From contig CAWASG010000003.1 of NCBI GenBank assembly GCA_963784615.1, forward strand, positions 62,001 to 126,000: a stretch of 64,000 nucleotides of DNA, in the 5' to 3' direction. The stretch is from UBA11403 sp963784615. Lineage in GTDB: Bacteria; Pseudomonadota; Gammaproteobacteria; Legionellales; Legionellaceae. Each line of letters opens with the position of its first letter. The first letter of the stretch is position 1. Below, piece after piece: positions 17,973-26,652 of the stretch. The notes under the pieces were generated by a model that saw nothing but the letters and a program-made list of their open reading frames with translations, had not been told where the DNA came from and searched no databases. A program made the translations under genes and the position numbers.

Positions 17973-19358
17973 ATGAGCAAACAAAAACATGCCTTGACAG
18001 TATTTACCCTAACGATGATAACGGTTGGCTCGGTCGATAGTATCCGTAACCTTCCCGCTACTGCGTTATTTGGTAGCCAGCTCATCTCCTATTTTATTTT
18101 AGGTGCGTTGTTTTTTTTAATTCCTACTGCATTGGTATCCGCGGAGCTTTCTTCAGGTTGGCCAAAAGAGGGCGGGATTTATATTTGGGTTAAAGAAGCT
18201 TTTGGTAAGAAACTCGGATTTTTGGCCATTTGGCTTCAGTGGATAGAAAATGTGATATGGTATCCAACGCTGCTATCCTTTGTTGGTGGTACGCTGGCTT
18301 ATTTAATCAATCCAGCATTGGTTGAAAACCGCTATTTTCTCTGGGCAATCATTGTGACCTCGTTTTGGGGGGCGACGTATGTGAATCTTCGCGGCATGCG
18401 ATCCTCAGCATTTTTTAGTAATATTTGTGCGATTTTTGGTTTGTTATTGCCGATGGGATTGATTATTGCCCTAGGCTCTACCTGGTTGTTGGCTGGTAAT
18501 CCTTCCAACATCGATCTCTCATTTTCTCATATTCTGCCGCATTGGGGGGACTCCTCAACCTGTGTCTCGTTAACTGCAATTATGATGTCTTTTTGCGGAA
18601 TTGAGATTGCAACAGTCCATGCCAATGACGTTGAAAATCCGCAAAAAGCATTTCCCATGGCCTTGGTTTATTCTGTTGGCATTATTTTGTTTACACTGGT
18701 TTTAGGCTCACTTTCAATTGCAGTGGTCTTACCTAGAGGGGAAATTAATCTGGTGGCGGGTATTATGCAGGCGTTTGATGCGTTTTTTGCTCGATATCAT
18801 CTTGGATGGTTTATTCCGATTATCGCTGTGATGTTGGTTCTTGGCGGTCTTGGGAATGTGAGTAATTGGATTATCGCACCGACAAAAGGGTTGATGGTCG
18901 CTGCAAAAGACGGCAATTTACCGCTTTTCTTTCAACGGCAAAACCGCCATGGCGCTCCGGTAGTGATGCTGATTATTCAAGCCATTATTGTAACCTTATT
19001 GTCCACGCTATTTTTGTTTATGCCGAGTGTCAACGGGTCTTATTGGTTGCTCACAGCATTAGCCGCACAGTTATATATGCTGATGTATTTTTTGATGTTT
19101 ATTACCGCCATTGTGCTGCGGATCAAACAACCCGAGCAACATCGCGTATTTCATATCCCAGGAGGACTTCCGGGCATGATGTTGGTTGCTCTCATTGGCT
19201 TAGTTGGTGTGAGTGTGACGTTCCTCGTGAGCTTCATGCCACCTGAAGGTATTGACGTTGGCACAACCGGGCATTATGAAATGACACTCATTGTAGGTCT
19301 TGTGTTGATGTGTTTACCGCCCTTTATTGCATCGTGGATGAGAAAAGTAGATAAATAA
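17973..19358 (+). CDS. APC-family amino acid permease
   Basis: 461 residues from ATG 17973, which sits 5 nt after AAGGA; a TTG 27 bp upstream is less likely. The protein is hydrophobic with about 12 membrane segments. The segment EGGIYIWVKEAFGKKLGFLA and the following IWLQWIENVIWYP are typical of the glutamate/GABA antiporter-like (GadC/YjeM) branch of the APC superfamily. The substrate is not identifiable; amino acids are likely. Legionellales rely on amino acids as carbon source and carry many such permeases. It is a monocistronic gene followed by a palindromic repeat. Confidence 0.85.
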   Translation: MSKQKHALTVFTLTMITVGSVDSIRNLPATALFGSQLISYFILGALFFLIPTALVSAELSSGWPKEGGIYIWVKEAFGKKLGFLAIWLQWIENVIWYPTLLSFVGGTLAYLINPALVENRYFLWAIIVTSFWGATYVNLRGMRSSAFFSNICAIFGLLLPMGLIIALGSTWLLAGNPSNIDLSFSHILPHWGDSSTCVSLTAIMMSFCGIEIATVHANDVENPQKAFPMALVYSVGIILFTLVLGSLSIAVVLPRGEINLVAGIMQAFDAFFARYHLGWFIPIIAVMLVLGGLGNVSNWIIAPTKGLMVAAKDGNLPLFFQRQNRHGAPVVMLIIQAIIVTLLSTLFLFMPSVNGSYWLLTALAAQLYMLMYFLMFITAIVLRIKQPEQHRVFHIPGGLPGMMLVALIGLVGVSVTFLVSFMPPEGIDVGTTGHYEMTLIVGLVLMCLPPFIASWMRKVDK

Positions 19359-19390
19359 GAGAGTTTAGTGCATTGTTCACCTACTTTTTG

Positions 19391-19622
19391 CAGTACCATC
19401 GGTACTAACAGCCACAATGAACTTGCAGGTGGCGTCGTTGCCGCGCTTCGCTCCTAATGAACTTCACAATGTGTGCAAGGTTGTATCAGGCGTCGTTGCG
19501 AGGTACGAAGCAATCCAGAGAACAAAGCTTCGAACCCTGGATTGCTTCGTGCCTCGCAACGACGCGACCTGCAAGTTCATGTTGGCTGTTTGTACCGAAG
19601 GTGCCGGCCTGCTCGCAACGAC
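19391..19622. repeat. Long palindromic repeat (same family as the pabB insert)
   Basis: Nested inverted repeats: outer arms carry GGTACTAACAGCC and GGCTGTTTGTACC, middle arms AACTTGCAGGT and ACCTGCAAGTT, and an inner palindrome GCGTCGTTGCGAGGTACG with its complement around GAAGCAATCCAG. The outer block matches, in inverted orientation, the 3598-3660 block inside pabB. Short reading frames through it are by-products and not genes. It fills the 19359-19671 gap. Confidence 0.85.
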
Positions 19623-19671
19623 GTCGTTCAACATATTACTAATCTGCTTATATCAACAGGTTAACAACGCT

Positions 19672-19968
19672 TTAACTTTTAATTGACAATGTAATCGTGC
19701 TTACACGCGTCCAAACCCATAGACCAAAACCCATGATGACCCATAAGAATGCCGACATTAACGCGGGCAGAATCACGCCAATGATGGCGCCAACAATTAA
19801 TCCCTTGAATCCAAACACATAAGCATCATTTAGATATACTGTAGAATAACCAAAAAAACTCGCTATCCCACAACCTAATCCAAATAAACCGAGCGGAATC
19901 AATAAACCTATAAAGAATAGTTTGTATAAAGAACCAGCACTTAATCCCTTGGTTTCCATTGTATTCAT
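19672..19968 (-). CDS. Small membrane protein of unknown function
   Basis: 98 residues with three hydrophobic segments: LYKLFFIGLLIPLGLFGLGC, FGFKGLIVGAIIGVILPALM and AFLWVIMGFGLWVW. Gly-rich helices suggest packing or oligomerisation. I do not recognise the family. It has a plausible AGGACAT ribosome-binding region upstream and lies between a palindromic repeat and a divergent gene. Confidence 0.6.
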   Translation of the reverse strand: MNTMETKGLSAGSLYKLFFIGLLIPLGLFGLGCGIASFFGYSTVYLNDAYVFGFKGLIVGAIIGVILPALMSAFLWVIMGFGLWVWTRVSTITLSIKS

Positions 19969-20146
19969 GATATGTCCTTATAAAAAATGGTAATTTTTTT
20001 TATGCAAGATTACTACAGTTCAAGTATAGCCCATATTTTTTGCATCAGATAATTGGTTTGGTTATTTTTGAGCAATAGTAGATCTAACACCCGGAGTGGA
20101 GTAAAATTCAGACCGTTTAAATATTTTATAGATATAGAGGTTTTAC

Positions 20147-21193
20147 ATGCCCGTACTGTTTTCATTACCCAAAGAGAACCTATCATCATTGGTAGGCGAG
20201 ATTTTAGCCAATAGAGAAGGAAAAAGTTCGGAAGAAGTACATCGTCTATTGAGTGACCGTGCAGCTGAGTTTATACAATCTTCGCCGAAAGACGCTTTGA
20301 GATATGCTGGTAATCGAGTGCTTTGGAATAAACAACCTTTGTTTCATGCTGTGTTGTTTGAGCAATTCGTTCGTCAAGAAGTGAGTGGCATCCAAAAAGA
20401 AAAATTATATTGTCATACAGTTTATTGTTATGCATTGGCAGGTGAATTAGCGCGAGCAGCTCAATGCGCTGAACAGTCGATACAAGAAGGGTTGAATCTT
20501 TACTTCTTGGCCCAGGTTGAAAATGCAGGCAATCAAACGCAACTTCCAATTTTTTGTGCGATTTTCTATATGGCTCTGGTAAAACGTATTGAAACAGATG
20601 AAGAAAATGCGAGATCTCGTACGGTGTTAATCGATTTGTATCAAAAAGCCGCCTATTTTTATGCTATGGCACAACAGATACCTCAGGCAAAACAATGTGT
20701 AAAGCAATGGTCAACCCTCAGTGAGGATATGCGTCCTCTACTTATTGAGGCTTCGAATTCATTAAATAATGAGAAAAACCCGCTTTACTGCGGAATAATA
20801 TACCATCAAAAGGTCAATAAATTATTGAATTCGTCTGATGATGACGCCAACTTGCGAGAGGACTTAACTCAAGTCGCAACTTTTTATGCATTTACTATGC
20901 GGTGCTATAGTCGATCACGACAAATAGAACTGTTAAAAAGTGCTGTCTATGCGTTTAAATTTATCGATGGGGACGGGAGCTTGTTATATGGCAACTTGCT
21001 GAAAGAAAATAGTACTAGACAAGAGCATCCTTTACTTACAGCAGTGTTTCACGAGGTTTATAATAATTTCAGACTAGCGGCTCAACATTTTCGGCTGGCG
21101 GGTTACTCTTCTGAAGAATCACGGTGTTTACAATTGGATATAGGCTTTCGTGGGGACGATTCACCAGAACCCACTCATCCGAGAATGAATTGA
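20147..21193 (+). CDS. Hypothetical helical-repeat protein
   Basis: 348 residues with no recognised family. The sequence is almost entirely amphipathic helix with repeated blocks such as YCYALAGELARAAQCAEQSI and FYAMAQQIPQAKQCVKQW, resembling TPR or SEL1-like solenoids, which usually mediate protein-protein contacts. No signal peptide or membrane segment is seen. Its stop TGA shares one base with the bioD start (TGATG), so bioD is likely translated from the same message, although no functional link to biotin is apparent. Confidence 0.6.
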   Translation: MPVLFSLPKENLSSLVGEILANREGKSSEEVHRLLSDRAAEFIQSSPKDALRYAGNRVLWNKQPLFHAVLFEQFVRQEVSGIQKEKLYCHTVYCYALAGELARAAQCAEQSIQEGLNLYFLAQVENAGNQTQLPIFCAIFYMALVKRIETDEENARSRTVLIDLYQKAAYFYAMAQQIPQAKQCVKQWSTLSEDMRPLLIEASNSLNNEKNPLYCGIIYHQKVNKLLNSSDDDANLREDLTQVATFYAFTMRCYSRSRQIELLKSAVYAFKFIDGDGSLLYGNLLKENSTRQEHPLLTAVFHEVYNNFRLAAQHFRLAGYSSEESRCLQLDIGFRGDDSPEPTHPRMN

Positions 21194-21900
21194 TGAATCA
21201 GTATTTTATTGTTGGCACAGATACTGATTGCGGTAAAACATATGTCACCGCACAGTTGGTCGATGGTTTGAAACAGCACCATCAGCGAGTGCTCGCGATA
21301 AAGCCAGTTGCGAGTGGATGCGTGCAGCGAGATGGCCTGCTCGTTAGTGAGGATGCTGCACAACTGGATGCTCATCATGGTATTCATCTTGATGATGCAT
21401 TATTTTGGCGATTCAAATCACCAATTTCACCTCATTTGGCTGCCGCAGAGGAAGGGGTGGCTTTATCCGCAGCCTCCATTGGAAATACATGTGCATCATT
21501 CAACTCTGATGATTTAGATTGTTTGTTGATAGAGGGTGCGGGTGGTCTCATGGCACCTCTCAATGCACAAGAAACTTGGGTTGATTTTTTGATTCAAACA
21601 CGTATTCCCGTCATATTGGTTGTAGGGATGCGTCTTGGGTGTATCAATCATGCCTTGCTGACCGAGGCTGTTTTAAACATGAATCGCATTGACTGCGTAG
21701 GTTGGGTAGCCAACTGCCTTGATCCGATGATGATGGCTTTGCAAGAGAATATTGATACCTTGTCAGATAAGCTTTCATTTCCGCACATCACAACGATCTC
21801 GTTCGGGGGCGTGATTAGGGCAGCGGATATAGCTGAATATTTAAATGTTCATCAACTAGCAATAGATGATGTTCAGGAACCTCATGCCATTCCTGACTGA
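21193..21900 (+). CDS. bioD: Dethiobiotin synthetase
   Basis: 235 residues from ATG 21193, which overlaps the preceding stop; an upstream in-frame ATG would give a non-homologous extension. BioD closes the ureido ring of dethiobiotin from 7,8-diaminopelargonate, CO2 and ATP. The P-loop GTDTDCGKTYVT, the KPVASG motif and the EGAGGLMAPL motif are all present. Other bio genes are not in the window. The last 86 bp overlap antisense the 3' end of the convergent amidotransferase gene. Confidence 0.93.
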   Translation: MNQYFIVGTDTDCGKTYVTAQLVDGLKQHHQRVLAIKPVASGCVQRDGLLVSEDAAQLDAHHGIHLDDALFWRFKSPISPHLAAAEEGVALSAASIGNTCASFNSDDLDCLLIEGAGGLMAPLNAQETWVDFLIQTRIPVILVVGMRLGCINHALLTEAVLNMNRIDCVGWVANCLDPMMMALQENIDTLSDKLSFPHITTISFGGVIRAADIAEYLNVHQLAIDDVQEPHAIPD

Positions 21901-22666
21901 AGTCATTGAGTATTTCGGAAGCGACGAGTATGCATTTAGGTTTTCCCGATCCTTGAACCATATGGTAACGCTTCTCTTTTAAAACAAAATGTTCACCCAA
22001 GGCATAATACATCGTTTCAGGTTTGTAACGTCTATCTGAGCAATAGCGGGAGGCGATTAATCGTTTGCCATCTGTGACGCAAACGTTGAGATAGGACGTT
22101 CCTGGCGTGCCATATTGATTCATTAATGTGTGAAGTTGTCGTATCACGTCGACTGTTAACTCAATCACGTTATTAAAATTGCTTAAATCTCTTCCTTTTG
22201 CCATTTGTCTGAATAACGCAAATAAATGTTCGGAATCAGTTTCACCTTTAATCCAGTTGTAAATATCATCTTCCAGCAGATGGCGAATGTGTCTTTTTAG
22301 CTGAATAAAATCATTTAGACTGCCATTGTGCATGAACATCCAATTATCGTTGATAAAAGGATGGCAATTATAATGAGTAACGCCACCCACACTGGCGGCT
22401 CTCACGTGGCCAAAAAAACAGGAAGATTTTATTTTAGAGGCAAGATGCAACAGATTGAGGTCATTCCATGCGGGTGAAATAGAGGTGAATAATCCTGGAT
22501 TGGGACTGATGTCGTGATTATACCAACCGACACCAAATCCATCTCCATTCGTAGGGTAATCTGTTTCTTTTGCATGCAGGCTCTGTTGAATAAGCGAATT
22601 GACTGGATTCACCAAAACATTTTCAAGCAGAATTTCGGTTCCTAGGTATGCAACTAATCTACACAT
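21815..22666 (-). CDS. Class II glutamine amidotransferase (YafJ/EgtC-like)
   Basis: 283 residues beginning MCRLVAYLG; Cys2 becomes the N-terminal nucleophile after Met removal. Further Ntn-type glutaminase motifs are GDGFGVGWY, FGHVRAAS, HNGSLNDF and ETDSEHLF. Only the glutaminase domain is present, as in YafJ, so the ammonia acceptor is unknown. The gene is convergent with bioD and overlaps its last 86 bp, which is unusual but leaves both C-termini intact. Confidence 0.85.
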   Translation of the reverse strand: MCRLVAYLGTEILLENVLVNPVNSLIQQSLHAKETDYPTNGDGFGVGWYNHDISPNPGLFTSISPAWNDLNLLHLASKIKSSCFFGHVRAASVGGVTHYNCHPFINDNWMFMHNGSLNDFIQLKRHIRHLLEDDIYNWIKGETDSEHLFALFRQMAKGRDLSNFNNVIELTVDVIRQLHTLMNQYGTPGTSYLNVCVTDGKRLIASRYCSDRRYKPETMYYALGEHFVLKEKRYHMVQGSGKPKCILVASEILNDFSQEWHEVPEHHLLLVDEHLNIQLYPLP

Positions 22667-22740
22667 GATTCACCCTAATTTTTTATCTGTAGAGTAAAGT
22701 ATAGCTTTGTTTGCAGTGTTTCGGAGCAAAATTCCCTTTT

Positions 22741-22905
22741 TAAAAACCGATGGCAAGTAGGATCGCCCTCTCCCATTGATGGGAGAGGGTGCCCGACAGG
22801 GCGGGTGAGGGTAGTTTAAATCGCAATGTTTTGCTCTACCCTCATCCGCCCTGTCGGGCACCTTCTTCCTCCAGCGGGAGAAGGCACGCCTGTACCAGCT
22901 TGGAT
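22741..22905. repeat. Palindromic repeat (CCCTCTCCC family), copy 2
   Basis: Near-identical to the repeat at 7015-7186, including GCCCTCTCCCATTGATGGG and GCCCGACAGGGCGGGTGAGG. It fills the gap between rdgC and the amidotransferase gene. No coding function. Confidence 0.85.
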
Positions 22906-22945
22906 TTTACAGCGAGAATTGTTGTTCCGAACCAACCTACTTCAA

Positions 22946-23878
22946 TTACGCGATTTCCATGCTGGGTACTGAAGCTTTCGTTGCTGCTTCGACTGACTTA
23001 TCAAAGTATTTGAATAGTACAGCGATTAGCGCACGTAACTCTCCTGCGAGCATAGTAAGCGCGGCATCGCGTTCCTGTGCTTCTTCATCCAACTCTTTTA
23101 GATCATTAAATGCATCTACCAATACATCAAGGCACTTGATGCGCTTTAGCGTGAACTCTTGTGTGATGGTAAACTGAACACGCTCATCCCATTGCACAGA
23201 AATTTCAGCAGGCTTCAATCCCTGTGTTAACAGAGATAGCACTTCTTCAGCCGGTAACTCATATCCTTTACAGTTAAATCGTTTCTTTTCATCGTCTGGA
23301 GAAAACAACAAACAATCCGAACCCAACTGAAACGAAGGTGGAATTGACGCGGGGGTGGTAATCCATTCTGAAAAATTGGATGCCAAATGATCGCTGTAAG
23401 GAATCGGCTCGATACGAAGACCAGGTAATGATTTTCGTAATAATGAGGTGAACTGCTCCGCTTGAGCTTGGCTTGATGTGTTGATGATTAAATGGTTTGT
23501 TTTGCTATCAAACAATGCCTGTGAACGTTTTTGCAGACAAAACGCTTTGGGCAACAATTCAAATTCAATTTCTTCAGCCATTTGCGATTTTTCACTGCGC
23601 TTCAGTGGACGTAACAGTTGCGCTTCCTGAGCGCTCACGCGTTCTTCCATCTCACGATTAATCACACTTCGAGGTAGGATTCTCTCTTCTTTTCCCATAC
23701 AAATCAAAGTTGCACCAGCAACTTCCTGCGCAAAGCAGTCATCATAAACGGGGAGCCAACCGTATGTAAATCGGGCGTGCGGCGGGCAGGGCTTGAGTGC
23801 CTCTTCAGCCAATAAAGCGCCAATATCAACAGGCTTGTCAAATTCATAGTGAAAAATTAATGCATTGTTAAACCACAT
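22946..23878 (-). CDS. rdgC: Recombination-associated protein RdgC
   Basis: 310 residues, near the usual ~300. RdgC is a ring-shaped dsDNA-binding dimer that modulates RecA. The N-terminus MWFNNALIFHYEFD and the conserved GWLPVYDD and EERILPRSVINREMEERV blocks identify the family. The gene is apparently monocistronic and flanked by a palindromic repeat downstream. Confidence 0.93.
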   Translation of the reverse strand: MWFNNALIFHYEFDKPVDIGALLAEEALKPCPPHARFTYGWLPVYDDCFAQEVAGATLICMGKEERILPRSVINREMEERVSAQEAQLLRPLKRSEKSQMAEEIEFELLPKAFCLQKRSQALFDSKTNHLIINTSSQAQAEQFTSLLRKSLPGLRIEPIPYSDHLASNFSEWITTPASIPPSFQLGSDCLLFSPDDEKKRFNCKGYELPAEEVLSLLTQGLKPAEISVQWDERVQFTITQEFTLKRIKCLDVLVDAFNDLKELDEEAQERDAALTMLAGELRALIAVLFKYFDKSVEAATKASVPSMEIA

Positions 23879-23946
23879 GATTCATCCTTATTTTGTGAGG
23901 GGGATGATTCTAACATGAATTCCAGCGAGTAAAAGGATTTGTTATA

Positions 23947-24795
23947 TTACCCGGTTATTTCTAGCGTTTTTTTTGGCATAGCATGACGAACGACATGTTT
24001 TTGAGCTTTCTTCAATGCGGGTTTATGTAATTGACTTTGGTGTTTTTTCACCGGCACAGCATGACGAATGATGGGTTTATGGTTTTTCCTTAAGACGGTT
24101 TTATGCACCTGTGGTTGGCGTTTTTTTACCTGCGTAGCATGCCTAATGATGCGCTTTTTATTTTTTATTGTTGCTGCTGGCTTATGCATTTGTTGCTGGG
24201 GTCTTTTTATAGGCGCGGCATGGCGGATTGTACGTTTTGGTGTTTTCTTTAATATTGGTTTTGGCGTTGGACGCTGGATTTTCGGAGTCGATGTTGTTTG
24301 AATTTCTACTTGTGCCATTCCCGCAGGGAGGAGGCCTATTCCGCGTGCCGCGGCGTAAGACAGATCGATGAGACGGCTCGAATGAAATGGACCGCGATCA
24401 TTGATGCGTACGACCACGCTACGTCTATTCCTAAGGTTGGTCACCTTGACATAAGAATGCAGCGGTAGGGTTCGATGAGCGGCTGTCATGGCGTACATAT
24501 TATAATGTTCGCCACTTGAGGTGCGCTGATTGTGAAAGTTTTTACCATACCACGTGGCCGTGCCTTTTTCTCTATATCCAGCAGAGGATTTCATGGTTCT
24601 ATAAGTTTGACCGTTAACGGTATAAGAGTCCGGGCTTTTGTATCGCGTGCTTTTTCCGTTGTTAGAAAAAAAATAATCAAAAAGTGAGGTATGGCTTTGC
24701 AGGTTTCTATTTTGAGCATAGTGGCGATGCGTGTCCGGTTGTTTAACACATGCAGATAAGATGGCGATTAAAAAGATAATATAATGTTTTCGCAT
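23947..24795 (-). CDS. rlpA: RlpA-like septal lipoprotein with basic repeat tail
   Basis: 282 residues. The N-terminal lipoprotein signal ends in the lipobox LSAC (Cys16). Residues about 75-165 form the double-psi beta-barrel lytic transglycosylase domain: GTATWYGKNFHNQRTSSGE, MTAAHRTLPLHSYVKVTNL and VVRINDRGPFHSSRLIDLS contain the key residues. In place of the SPOR domain seen in many RlpA proteins, the last ~95 residues are four degenerate tandem repeats of about 26 residues, very basic, with the core IIRHAxxVKK and QxHKPA. These could bind peptidoglycan, LPS or nucleic acid. RlpA trims peptidoglycan lacking stem peptides at septa. Confidence 0.85.
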   Translation of the reverse strand: MRKHYIIFLIAILSACVKQPDTHRHYAQNRNLQSHTSLFDYFFSNNGKSTRYKSPDSYTVNGQTYRTMKSSAGYREKGTATWYGKNFHNQRTSSGEHYNMYAMTAAHRTLPLHSYVKVTNLRNRRSVVVRINDRGPFHSSRLIDLSYAAARGIGLLPAGMAQVEIQTTSTPKIQRPTPKPILKKTPKRTIRHAAPIKRPQQQMHKPAATIKNKKRIIRHATQVKKRQPQVHKTVLRKNHKPIIRHAVPVKKHQSQLHKPALKKAQKHVVRHAMPKKTLEITG

Positions 24796-24816
24796 AATTC
24801 CTCATCAATGTCTTCA

Positions 24817-24855
24817 GCGTAGCCATCGTGCAGCGTAGCGTAACCCAGGATCCGG
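24817..24855. repeat. Half copy of the GTAGCC/AGCGTAACC repeat
   Basis: GCGTAGCC, GCAGCG, AGCGTAACCCAGGATCC in the same order as one arm of the repeat at 6038-6121. Located between rlpA and tRNA-Ser. Confidence 0.6.
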
Positions 24856-24928
24856 TTTATTGTTCTGTGGTGAATGTGTATAAAAATGGTTAGAATAATA
24901 TGAGATTTTAAGAAGGATGAATGTGTAT

Positions 24929-25016
24929 TGGCGGAGAGACAGGGATTCGAACCCTGGGAAGGTTTCCCTTCAACGGTTTTCAAGACCGCCGCAATCGACC
25001 ACTCTGCCATCTCTCC
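24929..25016 (-). tRNA. tRNA-Ser (anticodon UGA)
   Basis: 88 nt including an encoded CCA. The acceptor stem pairs GGAGAGA with TCTCTCC, the anticodon loop reads CTTGAAA (UGA), there is a long class II variable arm, and the T-loop is GGTTCGAATCC. Confidence 0.95.
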
Positions 25017-25063
25017 GTTGTGAATTTTATCTAAACCAGAACTTAATTGCAAATGGATTTTAT

Positions 25064-26443
25064 ATGTTTATTCAAAAAAGTTTTCATCGTACGATTCCAT
25101 TGATTGTTTCTTTGTCTTTTTTTATGGAAGCAGTCGATACTACGGTCATTAACACCGCTATTCCCGCTATGTCCAGTAGCCTTCACGTCGACCCCGTGGA
25201 TTTGAAAGTTGCGTTGATCAGCTACTTGCTCAGCTTGGCTATTTTTATCCCTATCAGCGGGTGGATTGCTGATAAATGGGGTTTAAAACGCATTTTTATC
25301 AGCGCATTAATGATTTTCACCCTCAGTTCATTCGCGTGTGGTTTTGCGAGCACTTTAAGCGAGCTCGTGATTGCACGATTTATTCAAGGGCTTGGAGGGG
25401 CGCTGGGTCTTCCGGTTGGGCGATTGATTTTGTTACGGACGTTTGGACGTGAACATCTCATTTCGATGATGAATCAAGTCGTGATGATTGGCGCAATGGG
25501 GATTATGTTAGGTCCTGTGATTGGAGGTGTCATCACACATCATTTTTCATGGAGTTGGATTTTTTGGGTGAATATTCCCATAGGAATGCTCGCAATAGGC
25601 CTTGCGTATTACGCTTTACCGTCAACAAACCCAGAAGAAGTTCCGCCGTTGGATAAAACCGGATTTATTTTATTCGGCTCAGGTCTTGCAAGTTTTATGT
25701 TTGCTATGTCGGCGTTAAGTGAGACGAAAGTGAGTGCCCACTTTGCTATAAGCATCATGCTTGGGTCGATGGTGTTACTATTGATCTATGCAATTCATTC
25801 ACGCTATCAGGCCTCTCCTATTGTAAAAACAGATCTGTTACGGATTAGAACATTTAGAATTTCTGCCACTGGAAACTTATTGTCACGATTAGGTTTTGGC
25901 GGTATTCCATTTTTAATACCGTTATTGTTGCAAATTGATCTGCACTATTCATCACAAATTGCAGGCCTTTTATTGGCGCCCACGGCAATCGGTGTGTTTG
26001 TAAGTAAACCACTGGGGTTGGTGTTATTACGCAAGGTCGGTTATAAACGATTTTTGATCATCAATACTGTCTTTTCAGGGCTTTCAATATGGGCCTTTGC
26101 AATAATTACGATGACCACGCCGACCTATCTCATTGCATTCCTGTCATTTAGTTATGGCTTTATTTTGTCGCTACAATACAGTGCCATGAATTCGTTGGCC
26201 TATGCAGATTTGTCTTCAGGTGATTTGAGCGCAGCAAACAGCATCATGAGTACGATACAACAATTGGCTCAAAGCCTTGGGGTTGCGATGAGCGCATTAT
26301 GCATTCGCTATTTTTCCACTCAATTAACGTTGTCTACGCACATTTTTCACTACACCTTTTTGGCGATGGGGCTCTTTACACTTTGCTCTTCTTTTATATT
26401 TGTTAAGTTGAAAAATGAAGATGGGCAACAGATGATTCAGTGA
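25064..26443 (+). CDS. DHA2-family MFS drug efflux transporter (EmrB-like)
   Basis: 459 residues from ATG 25064; an in-frame extension to 24917 runs through the antisense tRNA-Ser and is not real. The DHA2 signature DTTVINTAIPAM lies in the first membrane segment, and motif A ADKWGLKRIF and motif C-like MLGPVIGGVITHHFSW follow. About 14 hydrophobic segments are present, as expected for drug:H+ antiporters of the EmrB type. No emrA or regulator is adjacent. It is followed by a palindromic repeat. Confidence 0.88.
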   Translation: MFIQKSFHRTIPLIVSLSFFMEAVDTTVINTAIPAMSSSLHVDPVDLKVALISYLLSLAIFIPISGWIADKWGLKRIFISALMIFTLSSFACGFASTLSELVIARFIQGLGGALGLPVGRLILLRTFGREHLISMMNQVVMIGAMGIMLGPVIGGVITHHFSWSWIFWVNIPIGMLAIGLAYYALPSTNPEEVPPLDKTGFILFGSGLASFMFAMSALSETKVSAHFAISIMLGSMVLLLIYAIHSRYQASPIVKTDLLRIRTFRISATGNLLSRLGFGGIPFLIPLLLQIDLHYSSQIAGLLLAPTAIGVFVSKPLGLVLLRKVGYKRFLIINTVFSGLSIWAFAIITMTTPTYLIAFLSFSYGFILSLQYSAMNSLAYADLSSGDLSAANSIMSTIQQLAQSLGVAMSALCIRYFSTQLTLSTHIFHYTFLAMGLFTLCSSFIFVKLKNEDGQQMIQ

Positions 26444-26468
26444 CATTAAGGTAAGGGCATTAATCGGA

Positions 26469-26570
26469 GTAGGTTGGGTTGAGCGAGAGCGAAGCCCAAC
26501 AATCATGAGCACAATTCCACATCTGATTAACCTTCCTGTTGGGCTTCGCTCTCGCTCAACCCAACCTACG
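26469..26570. repeat. Palindromic repeat (GTAGGTTGGGTT family), copy 1
   Basis: Perfectly complementary 33-bp arms, GTAGGTTGGGTTGAGCGAGA... at 26469-26501 and its complement at 26537-26569. Further copies lie at 29244-29324 and 31656-31693. Likely to form a strong transcript hairpin after the efflux gene. Confidence 0.9.
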
Positions 26571-26652
26571 CCCAAGTGCGCCCCAAGTATTGATTAATTA
26601 TTCTGCATGCAGTACAATGAGTCTCTTTCAAGTAAATTAATTGGACTGGGTC

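Noticed and set aside
19417..19686. Short reading frames in three phases over the palindromic repeat
   Set aside because: All are translations of a noncoding palindrome, with no ribosome-binding sites.
21124..21192. Longer bioD start
   Set aside because: The extra residues are coded inside the preceding gene and precede the normal BioD N-terminus (MNQYFIVGTDTDCGKT).
22670..23013. Short frames over the CCCTCTCCC repeat
   Set aside because: The same peptides appear wherever the repeat occurs; they follow the palindrome and are not genes.
24917..25063. N-terminal extension of the efflux pump gene
   Set aside because: It reads through tRNA-Ser on the other strand and gives no transporter-like sequence; ATG 25064 starts the family homology.
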